Positions 21,537 to 33,200 are shown, numbered from the stretch's first letter. The stretch: DNA of 64,000 nucleotides from Anthracocystis setariae (GCA_928724745.1 CAKMXJ010000005.1:806001-870000), one strand, 5' to 3'. The notes: generated by a model not told the origin, from the letters alone. Numbers and translations: made by a program.

Positions 21537-23933
21537 ATGGAGGACGACGACGATGCTTTCCTGTACGGCGACGAGCCCGCTCCTGCCACCACTGCCGTCA
21601 AATCACAAGATGCTTCTGCCAATGGAGCAGCAGCACCGTCGTCCGAGCACCAGAACACATCAACAGAGACCAAGCTACAAGCGAACAAAGCCACAAACGA
21701 CGACGGCCAAGACGACGACGACGAGAATGACGATGGTGGTGATGATGATGATGATGATGATGATGACGACGACGACGACGACGACGACAGTGACTCGGAC
21801 ATCGAGTTCATCATCGATGCAAACGCAGAAGTTCAACCTCCACAGCGACCAGGCTATCAAAGACCAGGTGTGCCTGGTGCTCGTCCTTTGCCTAACCAGA
21901 GCACTCCTCAGCGTCCTCAATCAACACTCACTTCCGAGTACACGCCTCTCTCCCGATCTCAGCTCGTAGCCAACGCCAGCCCCGCTTCCGCCATCGGCAC
22001 CGCCGCATCACAACAGGCTGGCATCTCGTCCCTAGGTCCACCTCCCCCTGGTGCTCCACCCGTCAAGCCGACAATCGCCCTCGACGGCGCCGGTCCTGAA
22101 GGCGGTCCCCCTGCGGTTCCTGGCACAGCTCCCCGACTCAATCTCTCCCCCGGCCCCGAAGACCGCGCGTACCCCAAGCCCGAAGATGCCGTAGAGGAGG
22201 AAGAGAGTTCCGCCCAGGACATTTTCGACATCGACCTCGAAAACCTCCCGGAAAAGCCATGGCGACGCTACGGTGCCGATCTCACCGACTACTTCAACTA
22301 TGGCTTCAATGAAGAATCCTGGACCCTCTGGCGCGGCAAGAAGCAAGACATGACCGAGGCACGCAAACAAGCCGAAAACAACATGTTCCCTGGCGCCAAC
22401 ACCGACATGATGAACCAGATGCAGCAGATGATGTCCATCATGCCACCGCCGCAGGCAATGCAGGCCATGATGGCCCAGAACGGCCCATCGGCTGGGTCGA
22501 TGGGTATGCCACCTATGCCGCCTGATCAGATGATGGCTATGATGGCAAGCATGTCCGGCATGCCAGGAATGCCGGGTATGCCGGGTATGCCCCCCATGAA
22601 CCCCATGATGATGCCACCCATGTTCAATGGTCAGTCGCAATCCAACGGTCCAGCTCCGTCGGGCAACGGACAGCATCAGCAGCAGCAGCAACACGGATTT
22701 AACAATTCTCCCTTCCCGCAAGATCACGGCCAAGCCGAAGGTCGCAATTCACCGTATGCCGCTGATCAACAAGGCGATCAAGATCACACCGGTCGCGGCT
22801 GGGACAATGCACAGCGCGATGAAGCTGAGGTCAAGGAGGAGAAGCGTCACGATCTTCCGCCTAAACCCGCTGCTGCTATTGCTGCTGCTGCTGCTGCTGA
22901 GGTGGGCACCATACCGTCAATGTCTGCCGATGCCATGTCGGCCTTCTTTGGCGCCTCTGGTGTTGACCTCTCCCAAGTAGCGGCTGCTGGCATTCCGGTT
23001 CCCACTTCTTCCTCGGATGCAACAGATTCGGCCCCTAACGGACCCAAGACCACGGGTTCGTCCAACACCAAATCTGCGGTGCCTCCCAAGCCGGCACCCT
23101 CCGCGCCGCCTGCAATGACCAAAGGCACCTCGATCCGTGGGCGTGCTGCCGCCGCTGCTGCGGGTACGAGTTCTCGCTCTGGACGTGCGGTCTCGCCGAC
23201 GCTGCCGCCGAATGTTCCGTCGGGGCCCAAGAACCCGGGCAAGCGGTACAACGACCGCGACACGGGTACAGGCGCTGCTGACTCGCTCGACTACGGCGCC
23301 ACAGGAGGAGGAGGAGGTGGTGGTGGTGGTGGTGGTGGTGGTGATGATCATGAAGATGAGTGGGGTTCACGCGATCGGTCTCGGGATCGAGAGACTTCCG
23401 GGTGGGAGAGTCCGCGCGGTCACGAGGAACGTGGTTCCAGGAGTCGTGGTAGTGGTAGGAGTCGTCGCGAGGGCACGTACGATGATAGTTCTAACGGTCG
23501 AGATGCGGAGGAATACACATCTTCGCGTCGGGGTGGTGGATCGAGTCGATCTCATGCAAAGGATTGGGATGATGATACGGCTTCTCAGACGTCAGGTGGT
23601 GGGGGGAGGAGAAAGCGGACGCACAGGTCGGAGCGGGAGAGGTCCGATCGAGACCGCGAGCGGGAGAGGGAAAGGGAGAGGGAGGCCCGCAGTCAGGCCA
23701 GGTCAGAGAGGAGAGCTGGTAGGGATTTAGAGGAGAGTCATCATCATCATCATCATCAGAACATTCCAACAGGTCCTGCAGCTGGGGTTAGTGGCAGGGG
23801 GAGCAAGAAAAGGTCAGCTCCCGAACATCGCGATGCAGATTTAGATGCTCCGCCTAGTAAGAGCAGCGTCAAGACTAGTAGCAGGTCCACGGCTAGTGCT
23901 TCGACAGGTGCTGCGGCTAGGAAGAAACGTTAG
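21537..23933 (+). CDS. FIP1: Pre-mRNA polyadenylation factor FIP1
   Basis: Component of the cleavage and polyadenylation factor that tethers poly(A) polymerase to the 3'-end machinery in the nucleus. The ORF from the first ATG is 798 aa. The N-terminus is very acidic (MEDDDDAFLYGDEP and a long Asp run near 68-83), as in Fip1 proteins. The Fip1 motif lies near residues 240-265 (PEKPWRRYGADLTDYFNYGF), an almost canonical match. After it come Met/Pro repeats (GMPGMPGMPGMPPMNP), a Gln run, a poly-Gly tract and an Arg/Asp/Glu/Ser-rich tail with a six-His stretch, comparable to the RD/RE-rich tail of metazoan FIP1L1. The frame is open upstream to 21354 but has no ATG there. It converges with the RRM gene at 94 nt. 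Confidence 0.92.
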   Translation: MEDDDDAFLYGDEPAPATTAVKSQDASANGAAAPSSEHQNTSTETKLQANKATNDDGQDDDDENDDGGDDDDDDDDDDDDDDDDSDSDIEFIIDANAEVQPPQRPGYQRPGVPGARPLPNQSTPQRPQSTLTSEYTPLSRSQLVANASPASAIGTAASQQAGISSLGPPPPGAPPVKPTIALDGAGPEGGPPAVPGTAPRLNLSPGPEDRAYPKPEDAVEEEESSAQDIFDIDLENLPEKPWRRYGADLTDYFNYGFNEESWTLWRGKKQDMTEARKQAENNMFPGANTDMMNQMQQMMSIMPPPQAMQAMMAQNGPSAGSMGMPPMPPDQMMAMMASMSGMPGMPGMPGMPPMNPMMMPPMFNGQSQSNGPAPSGNGQHQQQQQHGFNNSPFPQDHGQAEGRNSPYAADQQGDQDHTGRGWDNAQRDEAEVKEEKRHDLPPKPAAAIAAAAAAEVGTIPSMSADAMSAFFGASGVDLSQVAAAGIPVPTSSSDATDSAPNGPKTTGSSNTKSAVPPKPAPSAPPAMTKGTSIRGRAAAAAAGTSSRSGRAVSPTLPPNVPSGPKNPGKRYNDRDTGTGAADSLDYGATGGGGGGGGGGGGGDDHEDEWGSRDRSRDRETSGWESPRGHEERGSRSRGSGRSRREGTYDDSSNGRDAEEYTSSRRGGGSSRSHAKDWDDDTASQTSGGGGRRKRTHRSERERSDRDREREREREREARSQARSERRAGRDLEESHHHHHHQNIPTGPAAGVSGRGSKKRSAPEHRDADLDAPPSKSSVKTSSRSTASASTGAAARKKR

Positions 23934-24027
23934 AGTCTAACTGCCCAGGTTCGTTCCAATACTCATTGTTGTTCGTCATGGCGTTTGTTTTGGGAAGTGT
24001 GGGTTAAAGTACATAATGGTTGCGAAG

Positions 24028-24801
24028 TTAGTGACGACGGTGTGGTGAGTTTGATCTGGATCGCGAGCGGGTTCCCCATGTGCGCATTTTGGGGCGTGGT
24101 TGGGAAACTTGGCGATGATCGTTTCGTGGCATTCTCTGTCGATCTGAAAGCATTCCCCATTCTCGCGCTGGTCGATTTGGCCTATCGTCGAGGTAGTTGG
24201 AGCTCGAACTTCTCCTAAAGTCATCTCCCCGATGCGGTCGAGAGTCTGAATGACTATCCCTATCCCTTACTCTGTCTCGAGGGAGTCTGGACGGTTGATT
24301 TGTCGGTAACCCTGTTGGTGGTTCGCAAGTAGTCACGGTGATGATCACGCCGTCGATCTGTCCACCTTTCATATACAATGTCGCCTTAGCTGCCTCCGCA
24401 ATGGAACGCATCATCACATACGCCTCCCCTACCTTTGGCAACATATGGACATGCTCGACGCTACCGTACCAGCTGAAGATGTGGTGTAGATGCGATTCAT
24501 CCACATTGCACGTAAGGTGCGTGATGTGCAGTGCGGTTTTCTGCGCCACCTTGGAGATGGCTTCTGAATCCTTCGATGCACTTTGGACTGTGGGTGAGAC
24601 GGAGCGTGAGCGCGACCGTGTGGACATGGATGCATTGAATGGCGAGCTCGATTGGTGAAGAAAGAGTTGAGTAACTCCACGATGTGGCGCGGGTGAGACT
24701 GAGCGGCGTTGACCCGATGCGGATTGATGAATGTCATGACCAAGTTTCGGTGAGGCCGATCCATCGCGTCGGCGCCCGCCCGTTTCAGCATCGCGATCCA
24801 T
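24028..24801 (-). CDS. RNPS1-like RRM protein
   Basis: Probable splicing or exon-junction-associated RNA-binding protein, 257 aa. An Arg/Ser-rich N-terminal part (RRDGSASPKL, TRSRSRSVSPT) is followed by one RRM at about 89-160, where RNP2 is LHITHL and RNP1 is the variant GEAYVMM. The helix EAAKATLYMKGGQIDG and the strand VIITVT complete the fold. The C-terminus is rich in RD/RS/RP dipeptides and ends RSRSRSNSPHRRH. This order (RS, RRM, RS/P) resembles RNPS1. The start at 24801 is the first in-frame ATG; the frame is open upstream to 25065 only from a non-ATG codon. Since AG immediately precedes the ATG, an upstream coding exon cannot be excluded. It overlaps nothing and converges with FIP1. 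Confidence 0.78.
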   Translation of the reverse strand: MDRDAETGGRRRDGSASPKLGHDIHQSASGQRRSVSPAPHRGVTQLFLHQSSSPFNASMSTRSRSRSVSPTVQSASKDSEAISKVAQKTALHITHLTCNVDESHLHHIFSWYGSVEHVHMLPKVGEAYVMMRSIAEAAKATLYMKGGQIDGVIITVTTCEPPTGLPTNQPSRLPRDRVRDRDSHSDSRPHRGDDFRRSSSSNYLDDRPNRPAREWGMLSDRQRMPRNDHRQVSQPRPKMRTWGTRSRSRSNSPHRRH

Positions 24802-25332
24802 GCTTACAAGCGTACCAGAACAGGCAGAGGCGCTTCCGCCGTCGCTTCGGCACCTGACTGCGATGCGACTGGATGGATGCAAGCAAGCTCGATGGTTGGT
24901 CAGAACCGTTTCTCGACTTGACAAGCAACTGGGTCGCAACGAGTTAGGCACAGCAGCGTCGCCACATTGATTTCTTTGTCGAGGCCAAAGCGCGGGACTG
25001 AATGTATTGCATCCAATTTTGACTTTTTTGGCGCAGCGCACGCACGCAATTATTCCCACCCTCACAGTTTTGGCAAAATGTACTGTCTGTTCCTAACTAG
25101 AGTGCCGCCTGGAAAAAAGAACAGCAGCGAGTTGAGTTGGAGAAAATGGTTATGTCGAGTGCGGTGAAAGCGTGTGCGCTTGTGTGGCGCCGATTTTGCA
25201 TCGTCTAATACCAGTCAGTCACCGCTTGGACATTGGAGCTGTTCTTGGATCTACGGCGACTTACTGACATTGGCGTTGCTCTCGACATTGTCATGCCTGG
25301 AACGAAGGGGCCTGGCATGGAGAATTGGCAGG
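24802..25332. other. Spacer upstream of the RRM gene and the small hypothetical gene
   Basis: Shared upstream DNA of two divergent genes. An ATG at 25146 (MVMSSA...) stops after about 20 codons. It could be a first exon of the downstream gene if spliced to an acceptor near 25214-25218 (CTAAT branch-like motif, then CCAG and TCAG), but this is not proven. Confidence 0.35.
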
Positions 25333-25701
25333 ATGCAAGTCATGAGGAGCTTGAGGACGAGGAGGCTGGAGCGGCTGTTGAAGGAGGCGAGCACGGACAG
25401 ACCCGATACGGATTCTCCATCAGCGGCGTGGATAAGAGGCGCTACCCCGGTTCTGCAGGTGTTGAAGGCCGCCATGCCGATTCTGTTTGGGCCGAGTTCT
25501 ATCGGCACCAGCCAGTTCGAGCGTGACTTTGTCAATCTGATTCACCAGAAGGAGCACGCTGCAATTCGACAGGATGCGACCAGGGATCTGCAGATCGCTG
25601 CGGGCAAGATTGCCCTGATCAGTGGGATACCGGTGTCGTTGAACATGTCGGACGTATGCTCGACCACGGTTGCCGAGGGTGGAGCCGAGGAAGAGGAATA
25701 G
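25333..25701 (+). CDS. Small hypothetical protein
   Basis: I do not recognise a family. From the first in-frame ATG the protein is 122 aa. The frame is open upstream without ATG to 25174, and a spliced first exon starting at 25146 is possible. It has an Arg-rich start (RSLRTRRLERLLKE), a hydrophobic helix-like part (ATPVLQVLKAAMPILFG), a charged helix (QFERDFVNLIHQKEHAAIRQ) and an acidic end (GGAEEEE). The order of amphipathic segments and the codon use look protein-like, and the competing frames are less so. It lies between the divergent RRM gene and the convergent peroxiredoxin. Support is sequence composition only. Confidence 0.45.
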   Translation: MQVMRSLRTRRLERLLKEASTDRPDTDSPSAAWIRGATPVLQVLKAAMPILFGPSSIGTSQFERDFVNLIHQKEHAAIRQDATRDLQIAAGKIALISGIPVSLNMSDVCSTTVAEGGAEEEE

Positions 25702-25871
25702 GTTGAACACTTTTGGGTGCAAGAGCGACCGTATGCAGTCTAATTTCAGGCTCCCACCTCCAAGCACCACAGTCGCAGTCTAGTAGCGGTCAGGTCACGG
25801 TAAAAAATGGTATCATTGTTGAACGAAATGGCGAGCTTACAAGCTAGAATAGGCTGAGTGGGGAGCGAGAC

Positions 25872-26498
25872 TTAGATAGCCTTCAGCACGTTGTCGGCGG
25901 AAGTGACGGTGACGTCGGGGGCGTTGTCCTCGACAAAGGCCTTGCGCACCACGCCACCCTCGACGACAAAGGCGTAACGCTTAGACCTGTGGCCACCGAG
26001 CAAACCGGTAGCATCGAACGACTGACCGATGGCCTTAGTGAAAGCGCCAGTGTCGTCAGCGAGGAAGTGGACATTGGGTGCCGAACCACCGCCGAGCTTC
26101 TCCTTCCAGGCGTTAACGGTGAATTGGTCGTTGACAGCAACGATGTAGATGTCCTGCACACCCTTGGATTGGAATTCAGAGGCGTGCTGGATGTAACCGG
26201 GCACCTGAGAAGAGCAGGGACTGTTTTGCAAAGAGGTCAAGATGGTTGAACAGCAAGATGGTTGGCATGTTAGTGAATCGTAGGAGGGTGACAAGTTGGA
26301 AGGAGGAGAGGTTTGAGAAACTTACGGAGTGAAGGCACCAGGAACACCGACGATGATGGACTTGCCGGTGAGGTTGTCGAGCGATACATCGGCATGCTCG
26401 GGGTTGTTCTCCTTGAGCTTGATGCCGGTATCGAGCTTGGCGCCCTCCTTGACGTCGCCCTTGACGGCGGCCTTGATCTTGTCGGTGAAAGAAGACAT
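25872..26498 (-). CDS. Type II peroxiredoxin (PRX5/AHP1-like), two exons, single cysteine
   Basis: Thiol peroxidase that reduces H2O2 and alkyl hydroperoxides. Exon 1 is 26498-26326 and exon 2 is 26220-25872, with a 105-nt intron (GTAAGT donor, ACAG acceptor). The joined protein is 173 aa, the usual length of the family. The active-site segment VPGAFTPPCSSQVPGY spans the splice junction, with the peroxidatic Cys at residue 60. The Thr two residues before the Cys in most family members is Pro here. Downstream family features are present: VAVNDQFTVNAWKEKLG, FLADDTGAFTKAIG and SKRYAFVVEGGVV. By my reading Cys60 is the only cysteine, so resolution would need another thiol (1-Cys mechanism). No PTS1 or presequence is seen, so the cytosol is likely. 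Confidence 0.93.
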
Positions 26499-26731
26499 GG
26501 TGTTTGCGAGGTGGTTGTGGTGGTGCAGTTGGGAGGTAGGTGGTGAGATTAAGTATGGAACGAGTTGTTGGATGAAATGAGTGTATGTCTCAACATTACG
26601 AGCATATATGGGCTGCGGAACTGCACCAGTTTCGATGACTGGCCAGCCACCTGTCGAGCAGAGGAAACTACTGTAACTGAGCCGTCAGGACGGGGCCGTC
26701 ACCAAGCGTTGCAGCATTCTACGCGGTGTTG

Positions 26732-26772
<41 letters not shown>
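26732..26772. repeat. (CAT)n trinucleotide microsatellite
   Basis: About 13 perfect tandem copies in non-coding DNA upstream of the peroxiredoxin gene. Frames through it translate as His or Asp runs and are not genes. Confidence 0.95.
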
Positions 26773-27830
26773 GTGTAGTGAGGCTTGCCATGCGCGTTCC
26801 GCCACCGAGACATGGGCGGTTGGAACGCGCGGGCCAACCAACAACCTGTTTCGTCGAGAGAATTGCGGGATGGTGCCATCCTGCTCTCAGGAAGCGGCGC
26901 GCTCCAGTGGCTCAACTGGATGATCCCAAGCTTCTTGTCCGAAAGTCACAAAGGCTGCTCGAATACCTTTCGCTGCTGGTTTGCATTCGAGACGTGCCAA
27001 CCAAAGCGCAAGAGGGCGCTCCTGCCACAAAAAAAAAGAAGAAGAAAAAAAGTGGAGGCCGACTCGTCTCGTCCAAGAAGAAAGAAAGCCCGAGTGAGGT
27101 TGCCATGCAATGAAGTTCAGGAGAAGACAATAAAGGTCTGATTGAGTGGGATTGTGCCCTGCAGCACTCTACGTCACAATCAAATAGCGTAACTTTCGGC
27201 GTGATCCAGCTTCTTTTCGTCGGTCGCGTCTTCTTGTTGTGCCGCCCTCGATCCTCTTCCTTCGTTCGAAAACAGACGAGCTTGAAAGCGATTCGACTTG
27301 AAGATGGCGAAGCGAAGAACTCAACAGCGCTCCTGTCAACCCAGAACTGACAAAAGACACACATAGGTGGTGAAGCAACGCCGGCTCGTTAGTTCAAGAT
27401 GCAATGCCGGATAGAACTTCGATTTGGGTGAAGCCATTTTGCTCAGGGAAATTCTGTTAGAGCGAAACATGTTGAATGATTTTTTGTCCCAACAACGAAC
27501 TGGGGTCGCGCAGGCTGTTTCGGGGTTGTTTGTCGGGACGTGGTTGGGGTGGCGCTGTGATGAACCCTGGGGTCCAGCGGCGCTGTTTTGAGCGACCCTG
27601 TTGCAAGTGGCGTCGATTTTCTCGAATCTTTTCTTTTTTCGGTCTCATGTCAGAAAGGCGCTGTCATACCAGTCAAAAACCGCACCCAAGCTGAAATGAT
27701 TGTCCGGCGCGAGGTTTAAAAACCCGGCCTAGACGCAGGGAAGCGGTTGGCGAGGCAGTTTCCACCAATTACTGTACAGTAAAATACTGCGTTGTAATGA
27801 ACCAAGCAATTGAATCAAATCAATCAAGCA

Positions 27831-27858
27831 GAGAGGGAGAGGGAGAGGGAGAGGGAGG
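27831..27858. repeat. GAGAGG-type purine tract
   Basis: Hexanucleotide-like GAGAGG repetition in the wco1 upstream region. Confidence 0.85.
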
Positions 27859-28399
27859 GTCAGCCCGATTCGATCCTTGGTTGCGTCACGCTTTGTCGCC
27901 TCTTCCAGGCTACTGTATATGCCATCTGAAGCCAGAGTCTAGTTGAATGGAACACGCTTGTCGCCCGACCAGTCGACTGCGTCTTCTTCGTTGTTCCACG
28001 TACAGTATGAGACAGTAGTGTCTGTTTTGCCTGGAGATGAAGGCCTAAGCTTCACTGACAGACCATGCTACAGTACGTCGCTCTCAAAACAGCAGCTGAA
28101 ACCAACAAAAGAAAAGAGAAAGACCCTTCCTACTACTGTTGCTCTACTGTCGTCTCAAGTTGATCAGAAGAGGAGAGAGCCAACGAAGCAGCTACAGCGA
28201 TGTCATGTGTTTTTTTTTGCGACGAAACCCATGACCAGGCACCGGTGAGCTGAAATTGACTTTACCTTGACGCGAATATTTGAGCGCGCCAACTTTGAGT
28301 GCCATGCATCCAAGCAGTGTCGCGCTGATTCTTTCCACGGCCATCGGCGCATACCTTGGGCGGTGTAGTGCCTCCTTCTAGGCATGTCCGATACTCTTA

Positions 28400-28426
28400 C
28401 ACACACACACTCACACACACACACAC
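28400..28426. repeat. (CA)n microsatellite
   Basis: CA dinucleotide tract with one TC interruption, non-coding. Confidence 0.9.
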
Positions 28427-29588
28427 TGCGCAAGCACGTGAATAGCCAAGTAGGTACCGTAGTTGTTCAGACTCCAAATCTCTGTGTAGCGGTTGCTGTT
28501 CCGCGTTACGCTCCCACACTGGCAGGCTTGATTGGTCTGCAATCCTGTGGCAACGATTTTTTTTTCTTTTTCGAAAGCTTGGTTCCAAGCCAATGATTCG
28601 TTCTAGTCAAGAAAACGCACAATTGTCTTCACTGTAACCTTGGTTGTGAGGTTGGGTGCCGCCAAAGTATCGCGTCGACATAGGAGGTGCGCAGAGGTGT
28701 ACCATGTCATGCCCGGAACGTACAGAAAATGCATGCCAAACGGATTCGTGGGTCGACGCACAGGCAATACGTGAGAGGAGACTGACTCGAAAAAGAAAAA
28801 GAAAAGGCGGGAGAGACGGTAAAACAAGAGAGGTCAAATTTTCAAAAAAAAAAAAAAATAAAAAATGTCTTTTTTCCATTGCACAGTGTTGCAGAGCCGT
28901 ATTGACTGAGCCGCGCGCAACGATATACCGGGCGGCACACCAGAGGCAAAAGCGAAAAGAATCAGAACGGAAAGAAAAGAAAAAAAAAACTCACTACCAC
29001 AGGAACTACGGTACAATACGAGCAGTGTAGTAGTGTCAGTGAGTTGAATTTCATCCATCCTCTCTCGCACTTTACCCACAAGGCAGAGCAAACTCGTCGG
29101 CACTTTGCTACTGTACCGTAATGAGCTGAGCTGCGCTGCGCTGTACCGTACCACCGCCAGCTCCAAGCCAACGTGTGTTTGACTGCGTGGACTGACTGTA
29201 TCTGTGGCGGCGATCGCAGCTTTACCTTGGCTCTTCACCACCATCGCTTTGCACCATAGCAATCTTCGGTCACTATACTCTGATGATCCAGTGATCAACA
29301 GAGCTTCACACTCATCCACTCCCGTCATCACCACTTTCGCCCTTCTCCGGGCAGCCCATCTTTAACAGCCTCCGATATCGCTAGGCTACTTTTCTCTCAC
29401 CTTGAACAGCTCCATTCAGCTACTACTGTTACCATCCAGCCTCGCTTCAACATCCCAACACCCTTTCTTACCTGCCATCAGCTCTCATCGCATCACACAT
29501 CCGTCACACCTCTCTCGCACCGTTTCGGACATTGTCGAATCGAGTCTTTTCACCACCGTCACCTCTCGACTCTCCTTCACCTCTTTGC

Positions 29589-29665
29589 ATGTCAGCTTGG
29601 CTTTGATGCTGCAACCAAACGTACGGCTATCACTCAAAGTCTACTCTCATCAGCATCCTTCTTAG
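29589..29665 (+). promoter_or_regulatory. Candidate upstream ORFs in the white collar leader
   Basis: ATG at 29589 opens a 5-codon ORF that stops at 29606, where the stop overlaps the next ATG (TGATG). That second ATG opens a 19-codon ORF ending at 29665. Both lie in the pyrimidine-rich stretch presumed to be the 5' leader. If the transcript starts upstream they would reduce or regulate initiation at 30260. The transcript start is not known. Confidence 0.35.
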
Positions 29666-30259
29666 GATCATCGTTGCTCTTTCACCTTTTTCCGTGCAAG
29701 CGCCCGATCGTCTGCCAACACAGCAGATCAATCCAACAACCCTTTTCCTCGCTGCATATCTGTAACAAGGTCTGCAGAGCCGAGTGAAGGTCGGTTTCAA
29801 CGTTTCAGCGCTCGTCGCGCTTTGCGACCCATCATTCCTCGCATCTAACTTTCCTTCTCCTCACGGCAGCCGACATCGCTCTGCCATCTTTCAACCCCTT
29901 TCTCGCGACCTTTTCGCATCCTCTGAAAGACGCAGCTCCTGCATTGTCATCTTCACCTTTCTGAAGTCTTCCTCCAACACGATCATCCGAGTCTACGGCA
30001 GTCAGCTATCTTGATAGTTTACTTGCCCGTCACCGTTTTTCGAGAACCAGTCCCAGTCCCCACTCCTCAGTGACCTAGGCCTGTCTTCTCGTCAGTGCAC
30101 ACTTCTTCCTGGCGTCCGATTCGTTACGCCCGCACTCCTTTGATCACTTTCGTGAATTTACCGATACCAAACCCATATACCAGCCTTCTCGAGGCCTTTT
30201 CTTAAATCTCTTCCTCATCGTTGCTACCTTTGCAAGCGTCTGCAACTCATCTGTCCATT

Positions 30260-33200
30260 ATGGCGGACACCTTCGACTTTGACGCCTTTATCTCCTCGCC
30301 TTCTCAGGCAGACGGTGCTCCTCCCATCCCCGTCACCCACGCCACTACCAACGGTGCTTCCACCATCACCGATAGCTTAGGCAACCCTGTGATCAACAAC
30401 GGTGCTTCCCACATGCAATCTGGCACCGACGCCTCGATGCTCAGCGCCAACGGCGACATGGTGGCATCGTACTCCGAACAGGGCATGAATGGCGGCCTCG
30501 ACATGATGGGCGGCTCTACACTCATGAGCCAATCCAACTCGCTCATGTATGGTAGCAACTATGGCGAGTCATTCGCCAATGATCTCATGGACTCTTGGGA
30601 CATGAACCAGGCAGGCGGCGCCTCCAACGGCGCCTCCAACTTTGTTTTCAGCAGCGTCCCCGCTTGCGATGCCGTCTCGAGCAGCACCGATGTCACCGGC
30701 TCCAATGGAACCAATGGAACCAATGGCAATGCCATGCCAGCTACCGGAACCGTGGGCGCAAATTCCGCCGAGCACGCGACCAGCAACGCCGCCCAAGGTT
30801 CGCGCGACATGACAGCATCGTACCGTGACCAGATTGCTGCCCATCATTCTCGGCTCATGCGGACCAGCACTGCTCCTGGACCCAACGGCATCGGTAGTCG
30901 CAGCACTTCGTCCATCCCGCGCGTCTCGACGTTTAAGCGTCATCCACCACCCATACAACGCGGCATCACGGTCACCAACGCTGCTCAGGCCAATCTCAGT
31001 CTGCAAGAACGTCGACGCCTCACTCGTCAGGCAGCCAAGCAGTCGCAGCAACAAGGTTTCAATCCGCAGCCTGCAGCCACCCGAGGCGTCAAGCGCGGAC
31101 TCGACAGTGACACCACACAGCCAATCAGTACGCCTCAGCAATCTGTGCCTTTGCCGCCGTCTCGCAGCGTCTCGTTCATGAACGACTCTTCCGGCTCCTC
31201 GGTATCTTCGTCGAGCTTGACGCCGCAAAAGATGGTCGACAGCCGCTCATCGTCCTTCATGCCCAACGGAAACGGCAGTGCTGGCATGGAAGTCTCTTCA
31301 TCCGTCTACCAGGGCAACTTCAATACCACCACGGGCGAGGCCGTCCCCCACATCAACAAATACTCGGCGTCCGGGGTCGATGTTCTGGGCATCCTCTCCC
31401 GAGCCATCAGCCGACCCGATCCTCGCATCGCCCTCGGACCTGTCGATTTGTCGTGCTCTTTCGCGATTTCCGACGCTCGTCATCCGGAGCAGCCGCTCAT
31501 CTACGCCAGCGAAACTTTCTGCCATCTTACCGGATACAGCCTTCACGAGATCCTCGGTAAAAACTGTCGCTTCCTCCAAACACCTGGCGTACCTATCGAT
31601 GCTGGCGCAGAACGACAGCACACAGACAACCGCGCCGTCGAGCATCTCAAGCGCCACCTCGTCGGCTTCCGTGAATGTCAAGCCAGTCTCATCAACTACC
31701 GCAAGGACGGCAGCCCATTCATCAACCTGGTCACCGTGGTTCCAGTCTCGTGGTCGGACCCGTCGCAGGTTGATTTTCTTGTCGGTTTCCAAGTCGATTT
31801 GGTGGAACAGCCCGGCGCGATTTTGGAGCGCAAGGAGGACGGCTCGTATCTGGTCAACTACCGTTCCATCAACGATCCGCCCCCCTCGGCTCTACTCGGT
31901 AGCGATGAGCTGATCAAGGACGCGGATGCAGAAGCTTCGAGGCAAGCCGCTATAGCTGCCGATATCCTGGACCTCATCCATGGTGTCGGCCCTTGCGATG
32001 CGAAACAGTGGTCGCGGGTGCTGCTCGAGAATTCCCACGATCTCATCTATGTGCTTTCGCTCAAAGGTACTTTCCTATATGTTTCACCATCGATCGAGCG
32101 CATCCTCGGGTACACATCCGAAGAGGTGATCGGCAAGGCGATCTCAGAGTTCTGCCACCCCAGTGATGTCGTCCCGGTCTTCCGCGAGCTCAAGGACTCC
32201 ACAAGCAACGCCAGCATTGCCGCCGCTGCCTCGCGGAACATTCGAACTGAGGGCGTCGCGAATCCGCTCACCAAAGGTGGCGGAGGTCAAGCTGGCCCGC
32301 GTGTCAACTTGATCTTCCGCATGCGTCACAAACACGATGGCCACCGCTGGATCGAGAGCACGGGTAAGCTGCATCTCGAGCAAGGTAAAGGCCGCAAAGT
32401 GGTCATCTCGAGCGGACGACCGCGTCCGGTCTACAACCTGGCGTGGGAGCATGTGCGTCGCGGTGCCGAGGTGGCGGTGCCATCGTTCTGGACCAAGCTT
32501 TCGATCGACGGCATCTTCCTCAGCTCGACGGGCTCCATCACCGAAGTGCTCAACTGCGATGGCAAGGACATCTTTGGCCGCCATGTGCTCGAGGTGACCA
32601 ACTACGAGGCTGCACCATCGCTGTTGCAAGCTCTGCGTAGCAGTCAGGCGATGAGTGTCTCTCACTTGATGGGCGACGGCGTTCGCAACACGACGCCTGT
32701 ATTTTCTTCGTTCTATCCTTCCTCCGCCGCTGCAGGCCCCGCGCTGCCCACCGTTTTTGTGCACATCCAGCAGGCATCGGCCGAAAGCTCGTGGATGCTT
32801 CCAAACGTGGCATATCCCAAGGGTGGTCCGCAGCCGGCCTTTGACTCGACAGGTACGAGTGTCGATTCGCTTACTTCTGTCTTCGCCGAGCTGTCGCCGT
32901 ATCGCAGCTCCTCGTGGGTGTTTGAGATGCACCAGCTCAAGAATGTCAACCGTCGACTCAAGGACGAGATCCGAGCATTGCGTCGACAGTCGAGAGATCA
33001 CTTTGCTTCTGGCAACCAAGGGCTGCTGGCGAACGGGATCAAGCTCTCGACACCGCAGAGTCCAAACTCGGTGCGTCGGCGAAGTGGTCCTATGGATGTG
33101 GGATCGTTTGCCAACGGGCAAGTTGCACAGGTGCCGCACATCCAGGCGCCGAGCCCCATCAAGCGACGACCGGACCATGGTCACGGTCATCGCCAGCACT

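Larger units (their letters stand above)
26499..30259. other. 3.8-kb region upstream of white collar 1
   Basis: Contains the peroxiredoxin promoter, a CAT/ATG trinucleotide repeat (26732-26772), a GAGAGG tract (27831-27858), a CA tract (28400-28426), at least six TACTGTA/TACAGTA motifs (27770-29115), A-rich tracts near 28840-28865 and 28975-28990, and from about 29330 a pyrimidine-rich stretch that looks like a long 5' leader. No protein gene is supported; the ORFs present are short and composition-driven. Confidence 0.5.

Noticed and set aside
26565..27141. Two + strand ORFs near the CAT repeat
   Set aside because: Driven by the trinucleotide repeat and an A-rich tract; no ATG-supported domain.
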